From Pseudocolwellia agarivorans (GTDB lineage: Bacteria; Pseudomonadota; Gammaproteobacteria; Enterobacterales; Alteromonadaceae): 64,000 nucleotides of DNA. The notes below the pieces were generated by a model that was not told the DNA's origin, searched no databases, and saw only the letters and a program-made list of their open reading frames with translations. Position 1 is the stretch's first letter. Every line of letters begins with the position of its first letter. The position numbers were made by a program, and so were the translations under genes. Below are positions 19,747-29,763 of the stretch, in pieces. The stretch is from contig NZ_MUZU01000003.1 of the NCBI RefSeq assembly GCF_002000085.1, forward strand, positions 62,001 through 126,000. The letters are read 5' to 3'.

Positions 19747-20838
19747 TTATATTTTTGACTTAAATAGTACTCTCCCTTTAAACATTAATGCTTTTTTTTC
19801 TATACAGTGCCAAGAAAAGTAAGACAACAATGCAGTTATAAGGAGAGAATATAAACATAATTCTAAAGGGCTAATCCCTGGTATAAAAGCAATTACACTT
19901 TGCTGTATTGGCCATGCATAAATGTAAATACCGTAAGAATAATCACCATATTGGTTAAACTTACGAATCCAGCCTTTAGGTATATAAGCGATATAAAATA
20001 TAACATAAAATATAACAACATTATAAACGATAAAAAAAAGGTCAATATGTATTGTTGATATTAATAGAGATACAACTGCAGCATAAAATATATGCTTAGA
20101 TAGCACCAAACTATCTTTAAAAATATAACATGCAGTCCCTATAAAAAATAATGAGTACAGTCTGAAATCTTCAGAAGAAAAATATGAAATGGGTAAAAAA
20201 GTATAAAAGTAATCAGAAATATAAATTAACATACCTAATAAAGGTATCAGTAAATAGAGTAAACGATCATTTAAAGTGTGTTTTGACCATACAATCACTC
20301 GATGAATAACAATACTACAAAAAACTAACAGGCAATATGCTCTCACTTCAAATGGCAATGTCCATAATGAACCATTCACCACACCAGCCCAAGGTAATGA
20401 TTCAAATACACCAGGTAAGCGGGCTTCTTCTCCCCAAAAAAGTACAGCATTCTTAGCAAGAAAAATATAGGTTTGGGTATCCATCAAGTATTCTTCTAAT
20501 GGGTAAGTTGTAAAATATACACCAACAAAAAACACACAAAATAATAGAGCTACAAACAACCCGGGGTAAATACGAAGAAACCTTGCCCACAAAAAATTAA
20601 GTAAGTTCTTTTTAACAAATAAACTGTTTGCGATTAAGAAACCACTTGAAATAAAAAATATATCAACGGCAATCTGCCCAAATGACATACCAAAAAGCAG
20701 CTTAAAAGGCTCTGTATCACTACTTCCCATAGCTAAAGAAAAACTATGACTAAATAAAACCCCAAAAGCAGCAATAAAACGGATTAAGTTAAAATTATTA
20801 TCTCTCGACGCTAAAAAATGTACCAAAGGTTTACGCAA
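19747..20838 (-). CDS. Acyltransferase 3 family membrane protein
   Basis: 363 residues with about ten hydrophobic helices. It begins with the family's N-terminal motif (RDNNFNLIRFIAAFGVLFSH, catalytic His in the first helix) and has a FFISSGFL segment. The acyltransferase-3/OafA group O-acylates extracytoplasmic polysaccharides, often with acetyl. The start is TTG at 20838, which I chose because an AGGAAG ribosome-binding site sits 7-8 bases upstream and no ATG precedes the conserved block. It is probably part of the minus-strand operon, decorating the repeat unit. Confidence 0.9.
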   Translation of the reverse strand: MRKPLVHFLASRDNNFNLIRFIAAFGVLFSHSFSLAMGSSDTEPFKLLFGMSFGQIAVDIFFISSGFLIANSLFVKKNLLNFLWARFLRIYPGLFVALLFCVFFVGVYFTTYPLEEYLMDTQTYIFLAKNAVLFWGEEARLPGVFESLPWAGVVNGSLWTLPFEVRAYCLLVFCSIVIHRVIVWSKHTLNDRLLYLLIPLLGMLIYISDYFYTFLPISYFSSEDFRLYSLFFIGTACYIFKDSLVLSKHIFYAAVVSLLISTIHIDLFFIVYNVVIFYVIFYIAYIPKGWIRKFNQYGDYSYGIYIYAWPIQQSVIAFIPGISPLELCLYSLLITALLSYFSWHCIEKKALMFKGRVLFKSKI

Positions 20839-20944
20839 AATGTCTTCCTCAATAAAGAGCTCTATTGTGAAAGACTAATACTAAAATAATTCAGCATGAA
20901 GCTTTAATTAGTTTTCACCACACTATAAATGACCAGAAATCACT

Positions 20945-22453
20945 CTACTGTTTACGAATGATTTTTTTACTAATAGAAATGAAGTAATCTCCTGATATTT
21001 TTCTTAAATTCGTATCGAGTACCAATAGCCAACTGAGTATTAAAAAGAATACAAAACTCACCGCGCCGTACAAAACAAGCTCAAACCAAGTAACTTCTAT
21101 CATAACAACAAGAGAAAGCCATAAACCAACACCAAAGACCAAAAAATTAGCCCAGAATAATTTACGAATAATTAGCCAAAATTTTAATTTATTATAAAAA
21201 CTGTACAACCATAAACTTAGCACGACATTAGCAATAAAAGAACCGATAGACGTACCTATAGCCACACCGATAAGTCCATATTTCAAGCCTAGTACAATAG
21301 ACAATGAAATATTAGTAATAGCCCCTAAAAGACTCACTAACGAAATATATTTATGCTGAGCCTGTGCCAACAATACTTGATTAACTGATGTATAAATTGA
21401 TTGGCAAAAGAAAGTAAAAATCAAAAAATACAGTATATTTGCAGCCGACTCAAACTCCTCACCAACCCAAAGAATGATAAAGGCTTTCCCTAAAATAATT
21501 AATGGTCCAGAAAATAGTGTCGCAAAGAACAAATTTATCATTATCGCATTGTGAAATAAGTCATCTAAGTTCTCATTCTTCGACATTTTCTTCATAAAAA
21601 CCGGAGACAAAAAACCATTCACTGTAAAAACAAACGACTTAATATGTTCAGCTAAGCGATTAGCTACACCATAAACAGCAACTGATGAAAGACCAATAAG
21701 CTTAGTCACTATAAATGGATCAGCTTTTGAATTTAAGGTATTAGCAACACCATTTGCTACAACATGTTTTGAAAAGGCAAAAAGTGATTTCAACTCGTCT
21801 TTAGAAACTAACTTAAAGCTGAATCCCATTGCAGGGTAAAGTTTCTTTATGTAATAGATCTTCACTCCATTCGTTAATACATCTGCAAAAAGAGTGGCGA
21901 TTATAGCCCCCCAGATATTCATCGTAGGTATCAATAAAAAGATCAAAACAGACTTTATTAACACATTAACCATAACCAAATTAGAGTCAATATCTAGCCT
22001 TAAGAAGGCCGTAATGAAGCCATGAAAAGGGTTCATTAGAAAGTCCATCAGTATCTTTGCTGAAAGAACAAATAAAGCCATCCTCAATGCATCAGCATCA
22101 ACCGTAGCCCCAAAAAAATCAGCTGAAAATAAAGCAACGCAAGTTAATAAAGCAACAGCAGCAAAACCAAGACAACCAAAAAGTACAATACTTGTGGAAA
22201 AAACAGTATTTACTTCTATAGGATCGTCTTTCTCCAAAGCTAATATAGTATGGCGTTGAACTGCAGAGGGAAAGCCTAGTTCAATCACGTTAAACCAACC
22301 AATTATCGATAGAATCAGCAACCAAAATCCGTATCCATTAGCGCCAAGTACATTGATAAAATAAGGAGTAAGTAATAATGAAGATACAACTAATACAATT
22401 CTTTCTATAAACCTGAAAACCGAACTCTTAAAAAATAGTTTTTTAGTACTCAT
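20945..22453 (-). CDS. Wzx-type oligosaccharide flippase
   Basis: 502 residues, about twelve to fourteen transmembrane helices, of the MOP/polysaccharide-transport type. The N-terminus is basic followed by FIERIVLVVSSLLLTPYFINVLGANGYGFW, in the style of Wzx proteins. It moves the lipid-linked repeat unit across the inner membrane for polymerisation by a Wzy-type enzyme such as that at 16259. It lies between the acyltransferase and a GT2 gene on the same strand, with an ATG at 22453. Confidence 0.88.
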   Translation of the reverse strand: MSTKKLFFKSSVFRFIERIVLVVSSLLLTPYFINVLGANGYGFWLLILSIIGWFNVIELGFPSAVQRHTILALEKDDPIEVNTVFSTSIVLFGCLGFAAVALLTCVALFSADFFGATVDADALRMALFVLSAKILMDFLMNPFHGFITAFLRLDIDSNLVMVNVLIKSVLIFLLIPTMNIWGAIIATLFADVLTNGVKIYYIKKLYPAMGFSFKLVSKDELKSLFAFSKHVVANGVANTLNSKADPFIVTKLIGLSSVAVYGVANRLAEHIKSFVFTVNGFLSPVFMKKMSKNENLDDLFHNAIMINLFFATLFSGPLIILGKAFIILWVGEEFESAANILYFLIFTFFCQSIYTSVNQVLLAQAQHKYISLVSLLGAITNISLSIVLGLKYGLIGVAIGTSIGSFIANVVLSLWLYSFYNKLKFWLIIRKLFWANFLVFGVGLWLSLVVMIEVTWFELVLYGAVSFVFFLILSWLLVLDTNLRKISGDYFISISKKIIRKQ

Positions 22454-22530
22454 TGTTCAGTACTCGTGGAAAAACATTCATAATTAACTCTTTGTAGATA
22501 ATGGCTTTGTCTTTTACGCTATTTAACAAA

Positions 22531-23454
22531 TTAGATAGCGCGTTTGGTTTTTTGCATGAATCGCCAAATAAAATTAGGCACGATTTTAAATAACCTGCCT
22601 TTTACTGACAGTTTACTGTTGTTTTTTAATTTAGAGGCTTTAAGTAATGTGTCGCCTGCTAGATTAAACATCCCATTATAAATGTAGGTATTTGCGTATC
22701 TCACATGCAGATTCTGCTTAATTTCGTTCCAATCTACTGACTTGTTATGCTTCTCAGCCATAGGTTGAATTTTATCTAAACAGACTAACTCCGCAGCATG
22801 CATTTTTTCTTCATTTGATGAATAGTTATCACCATGAAATACATGAATAGCTAAATGCTCAGGTACAAAATCAAGCTCACAAACTAACGCAAGTTTTAAC
22901 CATGCCAGCCAGTCATCTACTCCCATTAGGCTACGTTCATCATCAAACGCTTGAGTTTCTTGTAATAAGTTTTTGCGAGCAATAGCCGTACAGCATGTAA
23001 ACATATTGACCTGTATAAGCTTATCGAAAACGTCGCCACGATATTTATTATCAAAACTGGGCTTATTCTGCTTATTTAAATGGGTATAGTCAGCAATAGC
23101 CCCACAGTAAACAAGACCCACCTTAGGGTTTTCAAATAAAGGAACTTGTTTACTTAATTTAGTTGGTAGCCAAAAATCATCTTGATCACAAAAAGCAACA
23201 AGCTCTCCACTCGCTCTCTCTATACCATAATTTCGAGCTGCCGCAACACCCCCATTTTTTTTATGAAAACCTTTAATAGAGTTATATTTTTCAACTAAAT
23301 TATTTATTAATTGTTCAGAATTATCTTTACTGCCATCGTTAATTAGCAATATTTCAACGTTATCGTAGTCTTGAGCTAAAATGGTATTAACCGTTGCTTC
23401 TAGGTATTCAACCCCGTTATATACGGGTATAACAACAGAAACTAATGCGTTCAT
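22531..23454 (-). CDS. Family 2 glycosyltransferase
   Basis: 307 residues, GT-A fold. It opens with VSVVIPVYNGVEYLEATVNT, then NDGSKDNS (nucleotide-binding Asp) and FCDQDDFW, the DxD-like metal site of GT2 enzymes. No membrane helices are present, so it is a cytoplasmic or peripheral enzyme adding one sugar to the undecaprenyl-linked unit. A good Shine-Dalgarno (AAGGA) precedes the ATG. The donor and acceptor cannot be read from sequence. Confidence 0.92.
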   Translation of the reverse strand: MNALVSVVIPVYNGVEYLEATVNTILAQDYDNVEILLINDGSKDNSEQLINNLVEKYNSIKGFHKKNGGVAAARNYGIERASGELVAFCDQDDFWLPTKLSKQVPLFENPKVGLVYCGAIADYTHLNKQNKPSFDNKYRGDVFDKLIQVNMFTCCTAIARKNLLQETQAFDDERSLMGVDDWLAWLKLALVCELDFVPEHLAIHVFHGDNYSSNEEKMHAAELVCLDKIQPMAEKHNKSVDWNEIKQNLHVRYANTYIYNGMFNLAGDTLLKASKLKNNSKLSVKGRLFKIVPNFIWRFMQKTKRAI

Positions 23455-23481
23455 GCAAAGTCCTTAAAAATTAGTGTTCAA

Positions 23482-24558
23482 TCAGCTATAAAGCTTTATA
23501 TATTTTTGTGCGACTGTTTCTAGTGAATAACCTTGTTCCACTAATTTATAAGCTTCGCTACCCCACTTTTCAATAAGTTGAGGGGTTTCGGCTATATCAG
23601 TTAACCGTCTTGAAAGCTCTTTATCATCGTTATAATTGAATAACTGACCTGTTACATTACTTTCTACTAGTTTAGGGTTTCCACCAACCTTAGTCGCTAA
23701 CACAGGTATACGTCGCGCCATAGCTTCTAAAATAGCAATGGATAAGCCTTCCATTTCAGAAGTCACAACCATGACATCGATGTGTTTATAAATTTCCTCT
23801 CGATCGACTAACATGCCATGGAAATAAACATTGTCAGGAAAAGCACTCTCGGCCGCTGTAGACTTTAATAACTCTTCACACGGACCATTACCAAAAAAGT
23901 GAATTTCAAACTTATTTGCTACTGATTTAGGCATTAATGAGATAGCTTTTAACAAACAGATCTGATTTTTCAAAGGTACCATTCTAGCGACGGAGCCTAA
24001 TTTTATTTTAGTTTTTTGTTGTTCAATTGGCTGCTGATGACTTTCTTTTGGAATTAAAATACCGTTATCAACCACTGATTGTGGCTTACTTTGCCAACCA
24101 TTTACTTGATTAAACACTGTTTGTCCTTCATTTGAAACAAAGGTAATTTGATCGACAATTGAATAGGTTATTTTATGCATAACTCGCCACTTAAACTGAT
24201 TAAATGGTTCAGCTCCGTGACGTGTATAAATAACTTTTTTTCGTCTACATAATATTGGGCTATAACAAGTAAACAATAAGGTGAAGGGCGAATGAAAATG
24301 TAAAACATCAAACTCGCTTACCACACGTTTAAATGTTTGTATTTTCTCTAAGCGGCTACCTTTAACAAAATACACAGGAATATTATTTTTTATACATTCA
24401 GCAACTAAAACATCATCCTCTTCACCAAAGGATAAAATAACACTATTAAGCTTTAATGATTGACGTTGTTCAATAGCTAAGTCGATAACAAAACGCTCTG
24501 CGCCACCTATATTTAAACTTGATAATATATGCAGCACACTTTTAGGCTTACTAGTCAC
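23482..24558 (-). CDS. Family 4 glycosyltransferase
   Basis: GT-B fold enzyme, 358 residues from the chosen start. The N-terminal VLHILSSLNIGGAERF (donor-independent glycine loop) and the C-terminal SEMEGLSIAILEAMA with its E-x7-E pair are typical of GT4. I chose the GTG at 24558 because AGGAGA lies five bases before it; a longer GTG start at 24591 would overlap the upstream gene and lacks a ribosome site. It adds a sugar with retention of configuration, donor unknown. It is part of the minus-strand run. Confidence 0.9.
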   Translation of the reverse strand: MTSKPKSVLHILSSLNIGGAERFVIDLAIEQRQSLKLNSVILSFGEEDDVLVAECIKNNIPVYFVKGSRLEKIQTFKRVVSEFDVLHFHSPFTLLFTCYSPILCRRKKVIYTRHGAEPFNQFKWRVMHKITYSIVDQITFVSNEGQTVFNQVNGWQSKPQSVVDNGILIPKESHQQPIEQQKTKIKLGSVARMVPLKNQICLLKAISLMPKSVANKFEIHFFGNGPCEELLKSTAAESAFPDNVYFHGMLVDREEIYKHIDVMVVTSEMEGLSIAILEAMARRIPVLATKVGGNPKLVESNVTGQLFNYNDDKELSRRLTDIAETPQLIEKWGSEAYKLVEQGYSLETVAQKYIKLYS

Positions 24559-24578
24559 GTTTTCTCCTGATGTGCTTT

Positions 24579-25925
24579 CTATATTTTGCACACTGTTACT
24601 CGTCTTTTACCTGAAGGAGTTAGAGGAATATCATCCACAATATCAAAATTAATGGCTAAACTATCTTCCGAATATTTATTGATTATTTTCTCTATCGGCT
24701 GAAAATCTGGCGATGTACTTTGATCATTAAGTACAATTTTTACGTTAATAGATTCTAACTCTGTTTGTACAACTTGAAACTTTGCAATCCAAGAAAAATC
24801 TTTAAACATATGTGGAAATAACTCTCCAGGAAGTAACTGACCATTAGGACATTTTATAATGTCTAACTTCCTTCCATCAACAGAGTTCATCATAGGTAGC
24901 GGGTTGCCACAGTCACATGTTTCATGAGATAGGGTTGCACAATCTCCATTAAGATATCGCACAAGTGGCATGCCGTAATTCGTTAGGTCGGTTATGGCAA
25001 TGTCCCCACTTTCACCTGTTACACTTTTGCCATCAACAAGGGTCTCAACCACGAGTTGATCAATGTTGATGTGCAAGCCTTGCTGTTTTTTACATTCAGA
25101 AGAGATAAGCATCACTTCACGACAGCCATAAGTATTATGCACAGGACAATTAAATGCTTTTTCGATGAGTTCTCTTTGATGTTCATAAAGGGCTTCGGCC
25201 CCTGTAACAATAGTCTTTGGCTGATGCATTTTGATATTGTTAGCGATAATATATTTTGCTAATTCAACAAGAGGGTTTACGTAGCTTACAATCGCATCGG
25301 GTTTTATTTTATTAATACGCTTGGCATATTCATCAATATTACTGCTGTTCATTTCAAAAGAGTTAAGCATGTAGTTATTAAAAAAACGATGGTAAAGATC
25401 TTCTTTAAGCTGACGAAATGCAGATACCTTACCTAAACTAGCACCCCATAAATATACAGCTTTAGTACCTAAATCAGCACCGACTTCACCATACCCGCGC
25501 CATGCGATAGCTAACCTGGCTTCATGGCTTTCCATATTTAACTCAAAATGAAAAGGTTGCCCTGTAGAGCCGCCTGTAGATTTTTTTATGTTTGTTGCTT
25601 TATTACATGCTGGCACAAGCTCGTCATAGTAGGTCATAACATCTTGTTTAGTTAATACAGGTAATGTTGAAAATTTTTCGAGGCTGTCTATTTGTTCTAC
25701 TGATTCGATACCGATACTTTGCCAAACTCGCTTGTAGTAAGGTACATTGTTCCAACAAAAGTGGAGGAGTTTCTCAAGTTGTTGCCATTGATAAGCTTTA
25801 AGTTCGTCTTGCTTCCAACCTAAACGTTCATTCGCCTCATTAACCTTTTCTACAACATTACTTTTTTTTAAGGTTGTATAATAAAAAGGAAACAACACTT
25901 TAATAAAAAAATTTTTATAATTCAT
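24579..25925 (-). CDS. CapK/PaaK-like AMP-forming ligase
   Basis: About 448 residues. It has the adenylate-forming P-loop KSTGGSTGQP, a YGCREVMLIS segment, the zinc-like cluster CDCGNP and a C-terminal PSGKRR with the catalytic Lys of the phenylacetate-CoA ligase/CapK group. In capsule and exopolysaccharide clusters such proteins are thought to activate an acid for transfer to the polymer; the substrate is unknown. The ATG at 25925 is preferred over an upstream TTG at 25937 because GGAAG lies 5-6 bases before it and it avoids overlap with the preceding deacetylase gene. Confidence 0.85.
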   Translation of the reverse strand: MNYKNFFIKVLFPFYYTTLKKSNVVEKVNEANERLGWKQDELKAYQWQQLEKLLHFCWNNVPYYKRVWQSIGIESVEQIDSLEKFSTLPVLTKQDVMTYYDELVPACNKATNIKKSTGGSTGQPFHFELNMESHEARLAIAWRGYGEVGADLGTKAVYLWGASLGKVSAFRQLKEDLYHRFFNNYMLNSFEMNSSNIDEYAKRINKIKPDAIVSYVNPLVELAKYIIANNIKMHQPKTIVTGAEALYEHQRELIEKAFNCPVHNTYGCREVMLISSECKKQQGLHINIDQLVVETLVDGKSVTGESGDIAITDLTNYGMPLVRYLNGDCATLSHETCDCGNPLPMMNSVDGRKLDIIKCPNGQLLPGELFPHMFKDFSWIAKFQVVQTELESINVKIVLNDQSTSPDFQPIEKIINKYSEDSLAINFDIVDDIPLTPSGKRRVTVCKI

Positions 25926-25927
25926 TT

Positions 25928-26926
25928 TTACTTCCAAACACTTTTATGTACTTTTCTTAATAAAAGCTTTAATAACTTATGAGATAGCTGTGTAGCGTTA
26001 CAATTACTATCGACAGATATTCTTTCAATACAAAATTCATCTAAGTTTTTAGAAGTATTTATGCCTGAAATAAAAGAAAATGATATTTGGTAATATTTCT
26101 TTATAATTTTAACTGTCTCTGGAGTAAAGCTATCTTTACCGCCAACTGGATAAGCAAAAGCTTTAATACTTGTATTGAGCTCTTTTTCTATAAGTTCTTT
26201 GGAAGTTTTGGCTTCATAATCTTGCTCTTCGATACGTAAATGAGACATGATTCTATGACTGCAAGTTTGTGAGCCAAACTCCATACCTGCGGCGCTCATT
26301 TCTCTTGCCATATCCCAAGTCATGAATAGAGGCTCTTGGTCCATAAGTTTAGAGTCAGGTATTTGTAATTTTTGCTCTAGCTCTATGAGTATTTCTTCAA
26401 TAGTTGAACCATTATTTATTTTAACAACATCAAGCACTTTTCTAATACTTGTAGGCACATCTTCTTTAGACAAAGTGATGCTATCAGGCCAATTATTAAG
26501 TTTAATTTCATCAACTTGAGCATGACGAACCAGATAAGCAATTCTATCCCACCATGGAATTTCAGCATTATTCATAAAATTAGTGGCTAAAAAGAAAGTT
26601 GCCGATATTTTATTTTCTAGCAGAATAGGAAATGCTTTAGTGTAGTTATCAATATAACCGTCATCAAAAGTAATTAATGCGTACCTTTTGTCTCGGATTT
26701 TTCCATTCAGTATTATAGAAATATCATCAAGAGTAATAATGGTGAAATGTTGCTTAATATATTCCATATGCTCAGAAAAATTCGCTTCATCACAACTGAA
26801 AACATTAGGATCATACTCGGTTAGGCTAGCTTCGCCTATTCGATGATAGTTAAAACAATAAAGTCCATTCGGCAGAACTGCATTAGCTATATATCTACCG
26901 ACTGCATGTTTAACATTTGTAAGCAT
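25928..26926 (-). CDS. Polysaccharide deacetylase (NodB domain)
   Basis: 332 residues from the ATG at 26926, which follows a GGGAG site; an ATG at 26938 would add four residues. The NodB catalytic motifs are visible: TFDDGY (86-91), the metal-binding S-H-R-I-M-S-H (His224, His229) and a F-A-Y-P-V-G-G motif 3. It removes acetyl groups from N-acetylated sugars of the polymer or its precursor. A deacetylase of this kind is a regular member of exosortase A loci. It stands between the CapK-like ligase and the gene at 26943, with very short gaps on both sides. Confidence 0.92.
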   Translation of the reverse strand: MLTNVKHAVGRYIANAVLPNGLYCFNYHRIGEASLTEYDPNVFSCDEANFSEHMEYIKQHFTIITLDDISIILNGKIRDKRYALITFDDGYIDNYTKAFPILLENKISATFFLATNFMNNAEIPWWDRIAYLVRHAQVDEIKLNNWPDSITLSKEDVPTSIRKVLDVVKINNGSTIEEILIELEQKLQIPDSKLMDQEPLFMTWDMAREMSAAGMEFGSQTCSHRIMSHLRIEEQDYEAKTSKELIEKELNTSIKAFAYPVGGKDSFTPETVKIIKKYYQISFSFISGINTSKNLDEFCIERISVDSNCNATQLSHKLLKLLLRKVHKSVWK

Positions 26927-26942
26927 CCTGGCTCCCATACAG

Positions 26943-28106
26943 CTATAGCTGCTTAAATGTCGGTTTAGCTAGAATAAAGTCTCTGTACTCATTAGGATTG
27001 CCATCTTTACCAGCCTCTGCAGCTTTAGCAATATTGTACATCTCTCTTGCTGATACATAATGAAGAATGTAATTTTCACCATCGTTATATTTTGTTTCTA
27101 AATAGGTATGCATGTCATGTCTAGATTGACCAAGCAAAGTATCCATATCAGCTTCTTGAGTACCATGAGTATGCACTTTGATGAAAGTCCATTCTGGTCT
27201 GCCCTTTACATGTATATGTGAGCTAACCCATTGATCAATTCTACTTTTCAGTGGTGGGCATGCTTTTCTCACGTCAGCATTTTCTACATGCGGTAAACCT
27301 TTTGCCGTTCGCCACTTAAAGTTTATTCCGATAGGCCCTTGAATTAACATGATATCACCAGACTCATTTTTACCCACTTCAACATCAACACCACTATCAT
27401 GACTCTTACACATACCCGGTCTTCCCGTTGCATAATAAATCGAATTAATCTTACTCGTTTGAGCTGGACTTGGTGTTGCAGGCAATGTCATATCGACATA
27501 ACAACCTGTTTGATTTAACAAAGCCAGTTCATTATCAATACCACACATATAACCATCGGGTAGTGAATTATCAAGTGACCAATTACCATGGATAAAGGCA
27601 TACATGATTTGTTCAGTTTCAGGATGAACAGGTAATGCACCATGTTCATGATGTAGTTTATAAGCAAAATCAGTCATGACTTTAGTGAAGTTTTCTGGCG
27701 TGTCATTATCGTGATGTAAATGTATTTCTATTTCACCAAAGCCGCGGTAACACATATCTGATAATTTGGCTAAATGTTCATGTCTGTATTCTTCTTCAGG
27801 ATAAAAGAATGAATGTTTAGGCATCACGCCATCAGCATCTATATGTTGCTCAGCCATTAAAGGATAATCTTTAAACCAACGATCAACCCTTTCACGCTCT
27901 AATTCAATATTATCGCGATTTTTCCATTGGGGTTCAAAATGATCTACAAAACAAAATAAAACATGGATAGGTTTATCTGTTTTAGGGTTGTTTAATCTAT
28001 TTTTTAAATAAGGAAAGAACCACATATCCATATTCTTCTTTTTTAATACTAGCCAAAATAAAGTACTTGCGGCTAACAATAATAGTACCGTGATAAAGCC
28101 TAACAT
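26943..28106 (-). CDS. Membrane-anchored protein with divergent deacetylase-like motifs
   Basis: 387 residues with one N-terminal membrane helix (about 2-21). I do not recognise a named family. Possible metal ligands occur in the order seen in NodB-type enzymes: VDHFEP (54-59), HLHHD (129-133), HGNW (173-176), a TGRPG loop, and IKVHTHG near the C-terminal third. This suggests a distant carbohydrate-esterase-like TIM-barrel. Its start shares one base with the stop of the upstream GT2 gene, and the true deacetylase gene begins 16 bases downstream, so the three are probably one translation unit. Role inferred only from motifs and context. Confidence 0.65.
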   Translation of the reverse strand: MLGFITVLLLLAASTLFWLVLKKKNMDMWFFPYLKNRLNNPKTDKPIHVLFCFVDHFEPQWKNRDNIELERERVDRWFKDYPLMAEQHIDADGVMPKHSFFYPEEEYRHEHLAKLSDMCYRGFGEIEIHLHHDNDTPENFTKVMTDFAYKLHHEHGALPVHPETEQIMYAFIHGNWSLDNSLPDGYMCGIDNELALLNQTGCYVDMTLPATPSPAQTSKINSIYYATGRPGMCKSHDSGVDVEVGKNESGDIMLIQGPIGINFKWRTAKGLPHVENADVRKACPPLKSRIDQWVSSHIHVKGRPEWTFIKVHTHGTQEADMDTLLGQSRHDMHTYLETKYNDGENYILHYVSAREMYNIAKAAEAGKDGNPNEYRDFILAKPTFKQL

Positions 28107-29248
28107 TATTTAGTTTCCCCTTGTCTTGCTGTTCGTTGCCAGCCGCCGTTCTTTTGACCTTTTAAAAAGAGTAAGAAGCCTTTAGCTAATGCTGTATTCA
28201 TAGATAAAAAGAAGCTGATAATAGCGACGATACTACCGACTTTAATGCCTTGACTGATTTTTTTAGTCCCGTACCAACCAATAGCATAAAAAGCTATTTG
28301 TCCAATTAATAGAGTAATATATAAAGGTTCTCTCAATAAAAATAAATTAGAAAAAAATACTAGCAGCATTAAGTGTGGCGCATACCATCTAAAGACTTTA
28401 TGAGACCAATAACAAAAACTAAACCAGCCCTGTGTTGGCGACAAAGCCCATAAATTACTGTTGAAAGCTTTATAATTACCAACACCAATTCTTACTCGAC
28501 GGCCCACTTCATCATGCAAAGATGGGGCAACCTCTTCGGAAGCGATTGCTTTATCATTATATAAAACCTCATAGCCCTGCTTTTTAACATTCATTGCAAT
28601 GCAAAAATCATCAACAATTGTGTCTTTCGATAAAGGAATATATAACTCTTTGCGGATAGCATAAATAGCACCATTAGCTCCTAATATACCACCTAAAGCA
28701 GACTCACATTTTTTAAGGAATTGTTCGTACTTCCAATAGAGACCATCTTTATTTTGATTACCGTCGTCGGTAATTAATAAAAGCTCACCGGAAACCGCAC
28801 CAGTTTTTTCAGAAAAACTATTCATTAGTATATTAACAGCATTAGTTTCAAATTCAGTATTTGCGTCGGTGAAAACTAAAAATTCAGCTTGAGATTCCGC
28901 GACCAGATCATTAAGAATTGATATTTTCCCTCGGTTCTCTTCAAAATCAAATGCCTTAACTCTAGGATCAGTGAAACTTGTAATTATTACACCGGTATTA
29001 TCTTTACTACCGTCGGATGCAACAAGCACATTTAAATTGCCTTCGTAACTTTGAGCTAAAGCATTTTCAATGCGTTCTTTTATACATGACTCTTCGTTAT
29101 ACGCTGCAATAATGATATCAACATCAGGGTATTCTTTAAGCTCGGAACTTCCAATACTTTTTGGCGTAACAAATACTTTCAACAATAAAGGAAAAATAAG
29201 ATACGAATATACCAATAGAGCTAAAGAGATCCAGAATAGGGTTAGCAT
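28106..29248 (-). CDS. Membrane-bound family 2 glycosyltransferase
   Basis: 380 residues: an N-terminal membrane helix, a GT2 catalytic domain (YPDVDIIIAAYNEE, SDGSKDNT, FTDANTEF, then DDFCIAMNVKKQG and a QxxRW-like R-R-V-R-I-G step) and C-terminal helices (about 275-360). It looks like the processive or poly-N-acetylhexosamine synthase-like branch, but a single transfer is equally possible. It overlaps its upstream neighbour by 7 bases and its downstream neighbour by one. Confidence 0.9.
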   Translation of the reverse strand: MLTLFWISLALLVYSYLIFPLLLKVFVTPKSIGSSELKEYPDVDIIIAAYNEESCIKERIENALAQSYEGNLNVLVASDGSKDNTGVIITSFTDPRVKAFDFEENRGKISILNDLVAESQAEFLVFTDANTEFETNAVNILMNSFSEKTGAVSGELLLITDDGNQNKDGLYWKYEQFLKKCESALGGILGANGAIYAIRKELYIPLSKDTIVDDFCIAMNVKKQGYEVLYNDKAIASEEVAPSLHDEVGRRVRIGVGNYKAFNSNLWALSPTQGWFSFCYWSHKVFRWYAPHLMLLVFFSNLFLLREPLYITLLIGQIAFYAIGWYGTKKISQGIKVGSIVAIISFFLSMNTALAKGFLLFLKGQKNGGWQRTARQGETK

Positions 29249-29763
29249 TTTTTTTCCTGAGATTTATTAATTATTCTTCCGGGAATACCAACAACAGTTA
29301 CATTGCTCGGTACGTCTTTAACAACAACAGCATTAGCACCAATTTTAACGTTGTCGCCAATAGTAATGCCACCAATAATTTTTGCTCCTGCTCCAATAAA
29401 AATGTTATTCCCTAATAGCGGAGCCTTCCCTTTTTCGTCACCGATAACAACACCACTTTCAACGGTAATATCGATTCCACCGCGTACTTTCGAATTGATA
29501 ACAACACCTACAGGATGCATTATCACAAACCCTTTATCAAACATAGCTTGAGCACCAATAACACAGCCATTAATCACTCTATTTAACCAAAGGGTAATCA
29601 ACGCTATAGGAGATAAACGGTACTTCATTAAAAACTGGGTAGCTCTGTATAGGAAGTTAGCTGAAGTGCCGTCACTCACTAAAGTTCTAAAGGTAGATAC
29701 TTGATATCCTTCACCCATTAGAATTTGTTTTTTACGTTTTATATCACTTTTTAGGTATTGCAT
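29242..29763 (-). CDS. Serine acetyltransferase-like left-handed beta-helix protein
   Basis: About 173 residues from the ATG at 29763, chosen because GGAAG precedes it; a GTG at 29790 is the longer option. The hexapeptide repeats (GVVIGDEKGKAPLLGNNIFIGAG and IGDNVKIGANAVVVKDVP) and the V-G-I-P-G-R terminus are those of CysE-type acetyltransferases. In polysaccharide loci these typically O-acetylate a sugar residue rather than serine. It overlaps the 3' end of the upstream GT4 gene. Confidence 0.88.
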   Translation of the reverse strand: MQYLKSDIKRKKQILMGEGYQVSTFRTLVSDGTSANFLYRATQFLMKYRLSPIALITLWLNRVINGCVIGAQAMFDKGFVIMHPVGVVINSKVRGGIDITVESGVVIGDEKGKAPLLGNNIFIGAGAKIIGGITIGDNVKIGANAVVVKDVPSNVTVVGIPGRIINKSQEKKC

